NCBI GenBank assembly: GCA_002728175.1
Contig: PBVH01000033.1
Coordinates: 69,502-81,537 of the forward strand
Source of the DNA: Flavobacteriales bacterium
Lineage (GTDB): Bacteria; Bacteroidota; Bacteroidia; Flavobacteriales; BACL11
Direction of reading: 5' to 3'
Length of the DNA stretch: 12,036 bases
Shown here: piece by piece, positions 5,904 to 12,036 of the stretch
How the letters are laid out: the number at the start of each line of letters is the position of its first letter
Numbering within the stretch: position 1 is the stretch's first letter
Position numbers and translations under genes: made by a program
The notes under the pieces: model-generated
What the model was told of the DNA's origin: nothing
What the model saw: the letters and a program-made list of their open reading frames with translations, nothing else
Databases searched by the model: none

Positions 5904-8345
5904 TTATTTTAAAACTCTCTTTACTTCAATTTCTTCAAAGGCTTCTATTACGTCACCTACTTTTATGTCATTATAATTCTCAATTGACATACCACAATCA
6001 AAGCCTTTTCTTACTTCATTAACATCATCTTTAAATCTTTTCAATGAGGATAACGTGCCAGTGTAAACAACAACCCCATCTCTTATTAACCTAATATTGT
6101 TATTCCTTTTAATGATACCATCAACGACCATACATCCGGCAATAGTTCCAATTTTAGAGATTTTAAAAATTTCACGAACCTCAACATTACAGACGATTTT
6201 TTCTTCCGTATCTGGTGAGAGCATACCCTCCATTGCTAATTGTAATTCTTCAATTGCCTTATAAATCACAGAATATAATCTAATATCTATCTCTTCAGAT
6301 TCTGCAAGTTTTCTTGCAGATAAAGAAGGTCTGACTTGAAATCCAATAATAATTGCATCAGATGCTGCTGCTAACATTACATCTGAGTCAGATATTTGAC
6401 CCACTGCTTTTTGAATAATATTAACTTTTATTTCATCAGTAGATAGTTTTTCTAAAGAGTCTGATAATGCTTCAATTGACCCATCAACATCTCCTTTTAC
6501 AATGACATTTATCTCTTGAAAATCTCCTAGTGCTATTCTCCTGCCAATTTCATCTAAAGTTAAGTGTTTTTGTGTTCTTACACTTTGTTCTCTTTGCAAT
6601 TGTGATCGTTTTGAGGCAATTTTTTTAGCTTCTTGCTCACTATCCATAACATAAAACTCATCACCTGCTGTTGGAGCTCCATCAAGACCTAACAAAACTA
6701 TTGGTGTTGAAGGTCCTGCCTCTTTTTTATTTACTCCTCTTTCATCTAATAAAGCTTTTACTTTTCCAGAGAATGAGCCTGCTAAAACATAATCTCCTAC
6801 TTTTAAAGTTCCTTTTTGAACTAAAAGAGTTGTTAAATAACCTTTCCCTTTATCTAATGACGCTTCAATTACAGTTCCTTGAGCATTTCTATTAGGGTTA
6901 GCTTTCAAGTCAAGCATTTCTGCTTCAAGAAGAATTTTTTCAAGAATTTCAGGAACTCCAGTTCCTTCTTTTGCTGAAATATCTTGTGATTGATACTTAC
7001 CACCCCAATCTTCAACTAAAAAGTTCATTTCAGCTAACTCACCTTTAATTTTTTCTGCATCAGCAGTTGGTCTATCAATTTTATTTATTGCAAAAATAAT
7101 AGGTACACCAGCAGCTTGAGCATGACTAATAGCTTCTTTTGTTTGTGGCATAACTCTATCATCTGCAGCAACAACTATAACAACAATATCTGTAACCTTT
7201 GCACCTCTAGCTCTCATAGCGGTAAAAGCTTCATGTCCTGGAGTATCCAAAAACGCTATTTTTTTACCATTTTCTAATGAAACTTCATAAGCTCCTATAT
7301 GTTGAGTTATTCCACCAGATTCACCAGCTATTACATTAGTTTCTCTAATGTAGTCCATGAGTGAAGTTTTCCCGTGGTCAACGTGTCCCATTATAGTTAT
7401 AATTGGAGATCTTTCTAATAATTCAGATTCCTCATCTTCTATTTCATCAATTGATTCTTGCACATCAGCACCAACGAACTCCACTTGAAAACCAAAATCT
7501 TCAACTAGCATTTGAATTGTCTCCGCATCTAACCTTTGATTCATACTTACCATCATTCCAAGACTCATACATGTTGTAACAATTTCATTAACTGACACAT
7601 TCATTAGTGTAGCTAATTCGTTAGCAGTTGCAAATTCTGCAATTTTTATAATTTTATTAGATGCTTCTTTTTCTAAACTTTCTCTTTCAGCAACTTCTTT
7701 ATGTGCTAATCTTTTTTCTTTTCTATTTTTTACAGATGATTTTTTTCCACCGCCTTGTAATTTTGCTAAAGTTTCTCTTACTCTCTTTTGTGTTTCTTCT
7801 TCACTAATTTCAACTACATTTTTTTTATTTTGCTTAGCTTTTTTAAATTTCGACGGATCAATCTTTGGCTTTATAATACGCTTTCTTTTCTTTTTTAAAT
7901 CTGCAGGTACTTCTTTCGGTTTAAATTTATCTAAATCAATTTTTTCACCTGTATCTTTAATTCCTCTAATTTTTTCTACATTAGTAGAAATTTGATTTGT
8001 TTTCTTTTCTGAAATACTTTCTTTACTAGATTCAGGTGAGGTAATATCAATAACATTCTCTTGTTTAGACTTTTCTAATATTATTTTTTCTTCTTCTTCT
8101 TTTTTTCTAATAATTTCTTCCGCTCTTTCAAGCTCTTTTTCTTTTGCTAATAAATCAGCTGATAATTTTGCTTTTTTTTCTGAATCAAATTCACCTAATA
8201 ACTCCATATAAATCTCATGAGATACTTTAGTATTTGGTTTTAAATCCTCTATACCCTTTGATTCTAAAAATGAATAGATTCTATCAATACTGACGTTAAA
8301 TTCTTTAACTAACTTATTTAACCTTACACTTTTTGTTTCTGACAT
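5904..8345 (-). CDS. infB: Translation initiation factor IF-2
   Basis: IF-2 is the GTPase that places initiator fMet-tRNA on the 30S subunit and promotes 50S joining. The 813 residues show a first IF2_N helix bundle (about 6-31 onward), a long charged linker rich in Lys and Glu (about 55-225), a second IF2_N region (about 232-285), and the G domain with G1 G-H-V-D-H-G-K-T (320-327), G2 I-T-Q-H-I-G (346-351), G3 D-T-P-G-H-E (367-372), G4 N-K-I-D (421-424) and G5 S-A-K-E-G (457-461). The beta-barrel domain II (about 480-580), domain III and the C-terminal tRNA-binding domain IV (to 813) follow. All GTPase motifs are intact. The linker seems somewhat short for a Bacteroidota IF-2. It is the last gene of rimP-nusA-infB, 14 bases after nusA; its TAA abuts the TAG of the convergent SPOR gene, leaving no room for a terminator between them. 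Confidence 0.97.
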   Translation of the reverse strand: MSETKSVRLNKLVKEFNVSIDRIYSFLESKGIEDLKPNTKVSHEIYMELLGEFDSEKKAKLSADLLAKEKELERAEEIIRKKEEEEKIILEKSKQENVIDITSPESSKESISEKKTNQISTNVEKIRGIKDTGEKIDLDKFKPKEVPADLKKKRKRIIKPKIDPSKFKKAKQNKKNVVEISEEETQKRVRETLAKLQGGGKKSSVKNRKEKRLAHKEVAERESLEKEASNKIIKIAEFATANELATLMNVSVNEIVTTCMSLGMMVSMNQRLDAETIQMLVEDFGFQVEFVGADVQESIDEIEDEESELLERSPIITIMGHVDHGKTSLMDYIRETNVIAGESGGITQHIGAYEVSLENGKKIAFLDTPGHEAFTAMRARGAKVTDIVVIVVAADDRVMPQTKEAISHAQAAGVPIIFAINKIDRPTADAEKIKGELAEMNFLVEDWGGKYQSQDISAKEGTGVPEILEKILLEAEMLDLKANPNRNAQGTVIEASLDKGKGYLTTLLVQKGTLKVGDYVLAGSFSGKVKALLDERGVNKKEAGPSTPIVLLGLDGAPTAGDEFYVMDSEQEAKKIASKRSQLQREQSVRTQKHLTLDEIGRRIALGDFQEINVIVKGDVDGSIEALSDSLEKLSTDEIKVNIIQKAVGQISDSDVMLAAASDAIIIGFQVRPSLSARKLAESEEIDIRLYSVIYKAIEELQLAMEGMLSPDTEEKIVCNVEVREIFKISKIGTIAGCMVVDGIIKRNNNIRLIRDGVVVYTGTLSSLKRFKDDVNEVRKGFDCGMSIENYNDIKVGDVIEAFEEIEVKRVLK

Positions 8346-8359
8346 ATAAAAATTATTTA

Positions 8360-9601
8360 TTAATCTTCAAACTCTGACTTTAAAATACCGATTACATCTT
8401 CAACAGTTTCAATTTCTAAATCAGTTCTTGAAACTAGATCCTCAGTTGATAGTTCTAATACACTTTTTGCAGTATCACATCCAATATTTTTCAGAGCTTG
8501 TATTACCCAATCCTCAATTTCATCTCTAAATTCGTTAATATCTACATCATCTTCGAAAGTATTTTCATCTCTATACACATCAATTTCGTAACCTGATAGT
8601 TTTCCAGCTAAATTGATATTATAACCTCCCTTTCCAATTGCTAAAGAAACTTGATCAGCATCCATAAAGACACTAGCTTTTTTTGAATCCTCATTAAGAG
8701 TAATGGAGTTGATTTTTGCTGGAGATAAAGATCTTGTAATTAACAATTGTGTATTTTCTGTAAAATTGACAACATCAATATTTTCATTTTTTAGTTCCCT
8801 AACTATACCATGTATTCTTGAACCCTTCATACCTACACACGCACCTACAGGATCGATTCTATCATCATATGATTCTACGGCAACTTTTGCTCTTTCACCT
8901 GGAACTCTCACTACATTTTTTATTGTAATAATTCCATCAAAAACTTCTGGGACCTCTTGTTCAAACAGTCTTTCTACAAACTCAGGAGCAATTCTTGAAA
9001 GAACTATATTTGCTTTATTATTTTTTAATTCTACACTTTTTATAACTGCGCGAACATTATCACCTTTTTTGAAAAAATCTTTTGGAATCTGCTCTGATCT
9101 AGGCAATGACAAATCATTTCCTTCATCATCTTGTAATAGAATTTCATTTCTCCAAATCTGATAAACCTCCCCATGAATAATATCACCAATTCTTTCTTCA
9201 TATCTTTTCATTAACTCATCTCTATGTTGATCATTAATTCTTGACATTAAGTGTTGTCTAATAGCTAAAACTTGTCTTCTTCCAAACTCAGATTCAAAGC
9301 TAACCTGTTCAGAAACTTCCTCTCCAATTTCATAATCATCTTCTATTTTCAATGCGTCAGATAATGAAATTTGAGCTATTCCATTTTCTACCTCTCCGTC
9401 TGCAACAACCTCTCTGTTTTTCCAAATTTCTAAATCTCCTTTGTCAACATTAATTATGACGTCAAAATTTCCTTGTTCGTCATATTTTTTTGCTAATACT
9501 GATTTAAACACATCTTCTAATATATTCATCATTGTCTCTCTATCAATATTCTTTACGTCTTTAAATTCCGAAAACGATTCAATTAAATTTTCTACTTCCA
9601 T
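8360..9601 (-). CDS. nusA: Transcription elongation/termination factor NusA
   Basis: NusA binds RNA polymerase and nascent RNA and controls pausing, intrinsic termination and antitermination. The 413 residues contain the N-terminal polymerase-binding domain (about 1-134), an S1 domain (about 138-203, G-D-I-I-H-G-E-V to I-V-L-S-R), KH1 (about 205-280, with C-V-G-M-K-G-S-R-I at 255-263) and KH2 (about 285-345, with A-I-G-K-G-G at 321-326). An acidic C-terminal segment (about 350-413) includes a helical N-I-G-C-D-T-A-K...V-L-E-L-S-T-E-D-L repeat-like unit. There is no room for two full acidic repeats as in E. coli NusA, which fits the shorter NusA of this phylum. It starts 6 bases after rimP. 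The S1-KH-KH core is complete, so function is not in doubt; it may also act on the hairpin in its own operon leader. Confidence 0.97.
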   Translation of the reverse strand: MEVENLIESFSEFKDVKNIDRETMMNILEDVFKSVLAKKYDEQGNFDVIINVDKGDLEIWKNREVVADGEVENGIAQISLSDALKIEDDYEIGEEVSEQVSFESEFGRRQVLAIRQHLMSRINDQHRDELMKRYEERIGDIIHGEVYQIWRNEILLQDDEGNDLSLPRSEQIPKDFFKKGDNVRAVIKSVELKNNKANIVLSRIAPEFVERLFEQEVPEVFDGIITIKNVVRVPGERAKVAVESYDDRIDPVGACVGMKGSRIHGIVRELKNENIDVVNFTENTQLLITRSLSPAKINSITLNEDSKKASVFMDADQVSLAIGKGGYNINLAGKLSGYEIDVYRDENTFEDDVDINEFRDEIEDWVIQALKNIGCDTAKSVLELSTEDLVSRTDLEIETVEDVIGILKSEFED

Positions 9602-9607
9602 TATTTA

Positions 9608-10045
9608 TTATTTAAATTTTATTTTAAGTTTAGTTTCTTTTATATCTTCTTTATTAATTATAACTTTCTCTAATACATTTTTTTTTGATACTTTTTCTAA
9701 AGTTAAATTATCCTCATAACTTATAATTTTTCCTGAAGTTCTTTTTCCATTTTTTAATAAAACTTTAACATCTCTACCAACATTTTTTAAATATTGTTGA
9801 TCAACTAAAAAAGCTCTATCAATACCTGGAGAACAAACTTTCAAAGAATAATCCTCTTTTTCTCTATCAAAATAGCTTTCAATATACTTACTAACATCAG
9901 TACAGTGATCAAACGTAACCCCTTCATCTAAGTCAATCAAAACAGTAATGTCATTAGTATGACTAACTTTAATATCTACTAAAAACCCACCAATTTGATG
10001 CATTTTTTTTTCAACAACACTTCTAATATCTGATTCTAAAATCAT
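9608..10045 (-). CDS. rimP: Ribosome maturation factor RimP
   Basis: RimP binds the free 30S subunit late in assembly and helps ribosomal protein S12 and the central pseudoknot to fold. The 145 residues fit the family: an N-terminal alpha/beta domain (about 1-72) with I-D-L-D-E-G-V-T-F-D-H-C, the signature C-S-P-G-I-D-R (71-77), and a C-terminal SH3-like barrel (about 80-145) with V-L-L-K-N-G-K-R-T-S-G-K-I. Position directly before nusA and infB is conserved across bacteria and supports the call. The ATG at 10045 is preceded by an A/T-rich stretch with no Shine-Dalgarno sequence and, 10 bases upstream, by a 10-bp hairpin. It is the first gene of the operon, with a promoter at about 10100-10130. 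Confidence 0.95.
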   Translation of the reverse strand: MILESDIRSVVEKKMHQIGGFLVDIKVSHTNDITVLIDLDEGVTFDHCTDVSKYIESYFDREKEDYSLKVCSPGIDRAFLVDQQYLKNVGRDVKVLLKNGKRTSGKIISYEDNLTLEKVSKKNVLEKVIINKEDIKETKLKIKFK

Positions 10046-10055
10046 AATTAAATCA

Positions 10056-10079
10056 AAGAAGAGGCTTCCGCCTCTTCTT
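10056..10079 (-). promoter_or_regulatory. Leader hairpin of the rimP-nusA-infB operon (candidate attenuator/terminator)
   Basis: On the minus strand the arms AAGAAGAGGC and GCCTCTTCTT pair perfectly (10 bp) around a GGAA (GNRA) tetraloop, with two possible G-U pairs extending the stem. The downstream RNA is U-rich but interrupted (UGAUUUAAUU) and runs straight into the rimP ATG, 10 bases after the stem. It could be the terminator of the upstream FnIII gene (stop 54 bases before it). However, no promoter fits between the stem and the ATG, so any transcript reaching rimP must pass through it. This makes partial termination or attenuation plausible. On the plus strand the same inverted repeat has no gene to serve. 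Confidence 0.65.
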
Positions 10080-10099
10080 CATCTTTTCCAATTTTTGCG

Positions 10100-10130
10100 C
10101 AAATATATACTATTTCACCAAACTAGGCAA
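10100..10130 (-). promoter_or_regulatory. Promoter of the rimP-nusA-infB operon
   Basis: The minus strand shows TTG (10130-10128), 20 bases, then TATATTTG (10107-10100). This matches the Bacteroidota promoter pattern of a -33 TTG and a -7 TAnnTTTG. The start of transcription would fall near 10094-10096, giving a leader of about 50 bases that contains the hairpin at 10056-10079. It lies just after the FnIII gene stop codon (10133). Both elements and their spacing match, so this is the best-supported promoter in the window. Confidence 0.65.
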
Positions 10131-10132
10131 AT

Positions 10133-12036
10133 TTATTGTACAACAAGCCTTTTACTCACGTAAGATGTTCTTGTATAAATCTGAACTATATATACTCCTT
10201 TTGGATAATTTGATAAATCAATTTGTTTATTATATTCCCCAGAAAATTCAGTTCTATTATCATTAAAAATTCTTTTTCCAAATGTATCTATAACTTCAAC
10301 AGAAATATCTTCATCTTTATCAGTAGTATAAGTCAGGCTGAATACACCTCTTGTTGGATTTGGGTAAACAGTCAAATTGTCGCTTAATGAAACATCTCCA
10401 CTATTTATTCTAATTCCTGATGGTGTTGTGAAGAACTGCCACTGTTTCCAAGGAGATGTGTTACTTCCACTAGCATCACAAATTGCTTTTACTCTCCATT
10501 TATAAGTAGTTGATGGTGTCAAATTTGAAATATCTAACCAATTAACATTTGATGTATCAGTAATTTTAGTATTAAACGGTGCTCCATTTACTAAGTACTG
10601 TATTCTATAACCCCATGCTCCCGTTGGTGTTGCATCCCAGTTTAAGGTTGCAGAAGTTGATGTGATATTATTTTCAAAAGGATTTGTTGGTTTAGTACAA
10701 ACATTTTGAGTGGTAAGAGTTGCTGTAACCCAGTTTGAAACATTTGTTCCTGAATTATCACAATAACTTCTTACTTGCCATTCATACGTTGATCCTGGAG
10801 TTAAGTTAGAGAAGTTTCTTGAGGTATTAGTTAAAATAATACTATTACCCCAAGTATTAGATCCTAGTAGCCTCTTTCTTAATTCATATTTTACAGCACC
10901 TGATACCACATTCCAACTTACAATTGAACTAGTTACTAAAGGAGTAGAAGAAAGTCCAGTTGGATCAGAACACGGAGCCAATGTTGTAAAGTTATTTCCT
11001 GAAACTGACTGAGATAGATTTGAAGATGTACATAGTGATACAACCTTCCATTCATATGTTGTCCCAGCTGTTAAACCAACAAAATTTAGTGTCTTCGTAT
11101 TTCCTGAATTTGAAGCTGTTGCACTTACACCACCAGATAAAGAGGTGACTGGTGTTACAGATGGGTTTGATCCGCTACCAATTAGTAAGGTATCCCAAGA
11201 TAAAGAGTTAATCTCTTTGAATATGACAAAATATGTATTTGCATTTGGTCCCTTCCAACTAACTTTAGCTGTTGTTAGTGTACTCTGATTATTATAAGTC
11301 GTTAAATTTGTTGGAGGAGCACAAGGTGCCAAAGTATTGAAAGAACGTAAAGTACTCCATGGTCCAAAAATATTGTTTGTTAAATCACAAATAGATCTAA
11401 CTTGCCAGTAGTATGTTGCTTGCTGTAACAACCCTGTTTTTGTAATTGAGGTTGAAGCAAGTGTATCATATGTCCAAACAGAAGTACTTGAATGTCTAAA
11501 TCTCAACACATATACCTGTGCTGAGGGATGAACATTCCAGCTCAAGGTAGCTTGGTTTAAAGATATATTAGTTTCAGTAGTATTAGATGGAGCTCCCACG
11601 CAACTTACAGGTGTTGAAAAAGTAGCTAGTGAACTCCATGGTGATACGTCTGATGTGTCTGTTGAACATATACCCCGAACCTGCCATTCATAGCTTACTC
11701 CGTCAGATAAATTGCTTATGTTTCTACTAGTTGAAGTTATTCCACTTACATTTTTTGTCCATAATGAAGTACCAACTTCTCTCGCTCTAATTTGATATGT
11801 TAAAGCATTTGATGTAGCAAGCCAGTTTAATTTTGCACTAGTATTGGTTATGTTGTTTGTAAACAATCCAACTGGAACAGCACAAGGATCTAAAGTTGTA
11901 ACATTAGTTCCAGCAACAAAAGATGAATTATTTATCCCAGACGCAAGACATACACTATTTACTTGCCACTCATATGTTGTCGATGCACTTAAACCTCCAA
12001 ATACAACTCTAATTTTATTTCCTGAAAGTGTAGTCG
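10133..12036 (-). CDS. Large secreted FnIII-repeat protein with T9SS C-terminal sorting domain, C-terminal part
   Basis: The minus-strand frame is open from the right edge to a stop at 10133, so the window holds only the last 633 residues; the true start lies outside, and a TTG at 11866 is an internal Leu codon. The protein is a chain of fibronectin type III-like modules, each starting near a Cys-Pro motif (such as L-A-P-C-A-P-P-T) and ending with Y-E-W-Q-V-R-S-x-C. A short linker follows, then a C-terminal sorting domain (about 10136-10378): Y-P-N-P-T-R-G-V-F-S-L, then Y-P-K-G-V-Y-I-V-Q-I and a basic end R-L-V-V-Q. This is the pattern of type A T9SS substrates, whose signal is recognised at the outer membrane and cleaved after translocation. 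No enzyme domain is visible here. The protein is probably a cell-surface or released adhesin-like protein, or the tail of a secreted enzyme. It is followed by the rimP promoter. Confidence 0.9.
   Translation of the reverse strand, partial: TTLSGNKIRVVFGGLSASTTYEWQVNSVCLASGINNSSFVAGTNVTTLDPCAVPVGLFTNNITNTSAKLNWLATSNALTYQIRAREVGTSLWTKNVSGITSTSRNISNLSDGVSYEWQVRGICSTDTSDVSPWSSLATFSTPVSCVGAPSNTTETNISLNQATLSWNVHPSAQVYVLRFRHSSTSVWTYDTLASTSITKTGLLQQATYYWQVRSICDLTNNIFGPWSTLRSFNTLAPCAPPTNLTTYNNQSTLTTAKVSWKGPNANTYFVIFKEINSLSWDTLLIGSGSNPSVTPVTSLSGGVSATASNSGNTKTLNFVGLTAGTTYEWKVVSLCTSSNLSQSVSGNNFTTLAPCSDPTGLSSTPLVTSSIVSWNVVSGAVKYELRKRLLGSNTWGNSIILTNTSRNFSNLTPGSTYEWQVRSYCDNSGTNVSNWVTATLTTQNVCTKPTNPFENNITSTSATLNWDATPTGAWGYRIQYLVNGAPFNTKITDTSNVNWLDISNLTPSTTYKWRVKAICDASGSNTSPWKQWQFFTTPSGIRINSGDVSLSDNLTVYPNPTRGVFSLTYTTDKDEDISVEVIDTFGKRIFNDNRTEFSGEYNKQIDLSNYPKGVYIVQIYTRTSYVSKRLVVQ
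10424..12036 (-). repeat. Array of FnIII-like protein repeats (five whole, one partial)
   Basis: Module borders placed at the recurrent Cys give these units on the minus strand: 12036-11885 (partial), 11884-11603, 11602-11324, 11323-10973, 10972-10700 and 10699-10424. Lengths are 94, 93, 117, 91 and 92 residues for the whole units. The closing motif reads YEWQVNSVC, YEWQVRGIC, YYWQVRSIC, YEWKVVSLC, YEWQVRSYC and YKWRVKAIC in order. The third whole unit carries an extra stretch of about 24 Gly/Ser/Thr-rich residues. The DNA of the units has drifted apart, with only short identical blocks around the WQVR motif, so these are old protein repeats and not a recent tandem duplication. Confidence 0.85.

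Noticed and set aside
6671..6895. Plus-strand open frame of 74 codons, very rich in Leu
   Set aside because: It is antisense to infB; the Leu bias comes from reading A-rich Lys/Glu codons in reverse.
8703..9161. Plus-strand open frame of 152 codons
   Set aside because: It is antisense to the S1 and KH domains of nusA and shows no domain or promoter of its own.
9441..9719. Plus-strand open frame of 92 codons across the nusA/rimP junction
   Set aside because: It is antisense to two well-identified genes; the Ser/Phe/Ile-rich product has no family features.
10056..10079. Hairpin as a terminator for a plus-strand gene
   Set aside because: No real plus-strand gene lies upstream of it between 5904 and 10056, so only the minus-strand roles are considered.
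11864..11866. TTG as the start codon of the FnIII protein
   Set aside because: The frame continues upstream without a stop to the window edge and encodes another FnIII module, so this TTG is an internal Leu codon.
10424..12036. Regular repeats that might suggest a CRISPR array or recent tandem duplication
   Set aside because: The period is about 280 bases, the repeats are in frame and diverged in DNA, and they are conserved at the protein level as FnIII modules.

Overview
The window is an ordinary chromosomal stretch from an AT-rich member of the Bacteroidota, most likely a flavobacterium. Three things point there. A large secreted protein ends in a type IX secretion (T9SS) sorting domain. 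The intergenic gaps carry TAnnTTTG promoter elements, the -7 box of the Bacteroidota housekeeping sigma factor. The start codons have A/T-rich upstreams without a Shine-Dalgarno sequence. No tRNA, rRNA, insertion sequence, phage gene or CRISPR array was seen.

Layout. Positions 1-5462 (minus strand) form a compact run transcribed from right to left: pabB, tilS, a small two-helix membrane protein, dsbD and the start of an M42 metallopeptidase cut off by the left edge. Neighbours overlap by 8, 1 and 4 bases or are 3 bases apart, so this is almost certainly one operon. Positions 5463-5510 are a 48-bp divergent promoter region. Positions 5511-5903 (plus strand) hold a short exported SPOR-domain protein, whose stop codon abuts that of infB. 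Positions 5904-10045 (minus strand) are the classical rimP-nusA-infB operon, preceded by a promoter and a strong hairpin in the leader. Positions 10133-12036 (minus strand) are the C-terminal 633 residues of a large fibronectin type III repeat protein with a T9SS sorting signal; its start lies beyond the right edge.

How the genes fit together. rimP-nusA-infB links 30S maturation, transcription elongation/termination and translation initiation. The pabB operon mixes folate precursor synthesis (PabB), tRNA-Ile2 lysidine synthesis (TilS), transfer of reducing power across the inner membrane (DsbD) and peptide turnover (M42). These share no single pathway and look like a housekeeping transcription unit. 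The SPOR and FnIII/T9SS proteins belong to the cell envelope.

I found no convincing new multi-gene system. The points most worth a second look are regulatory: a candidate attenuator hairpin in the leader of the nusA operon, and a back-to-back promoter pair that predicts leaderless mRNAs for two divergent genes.
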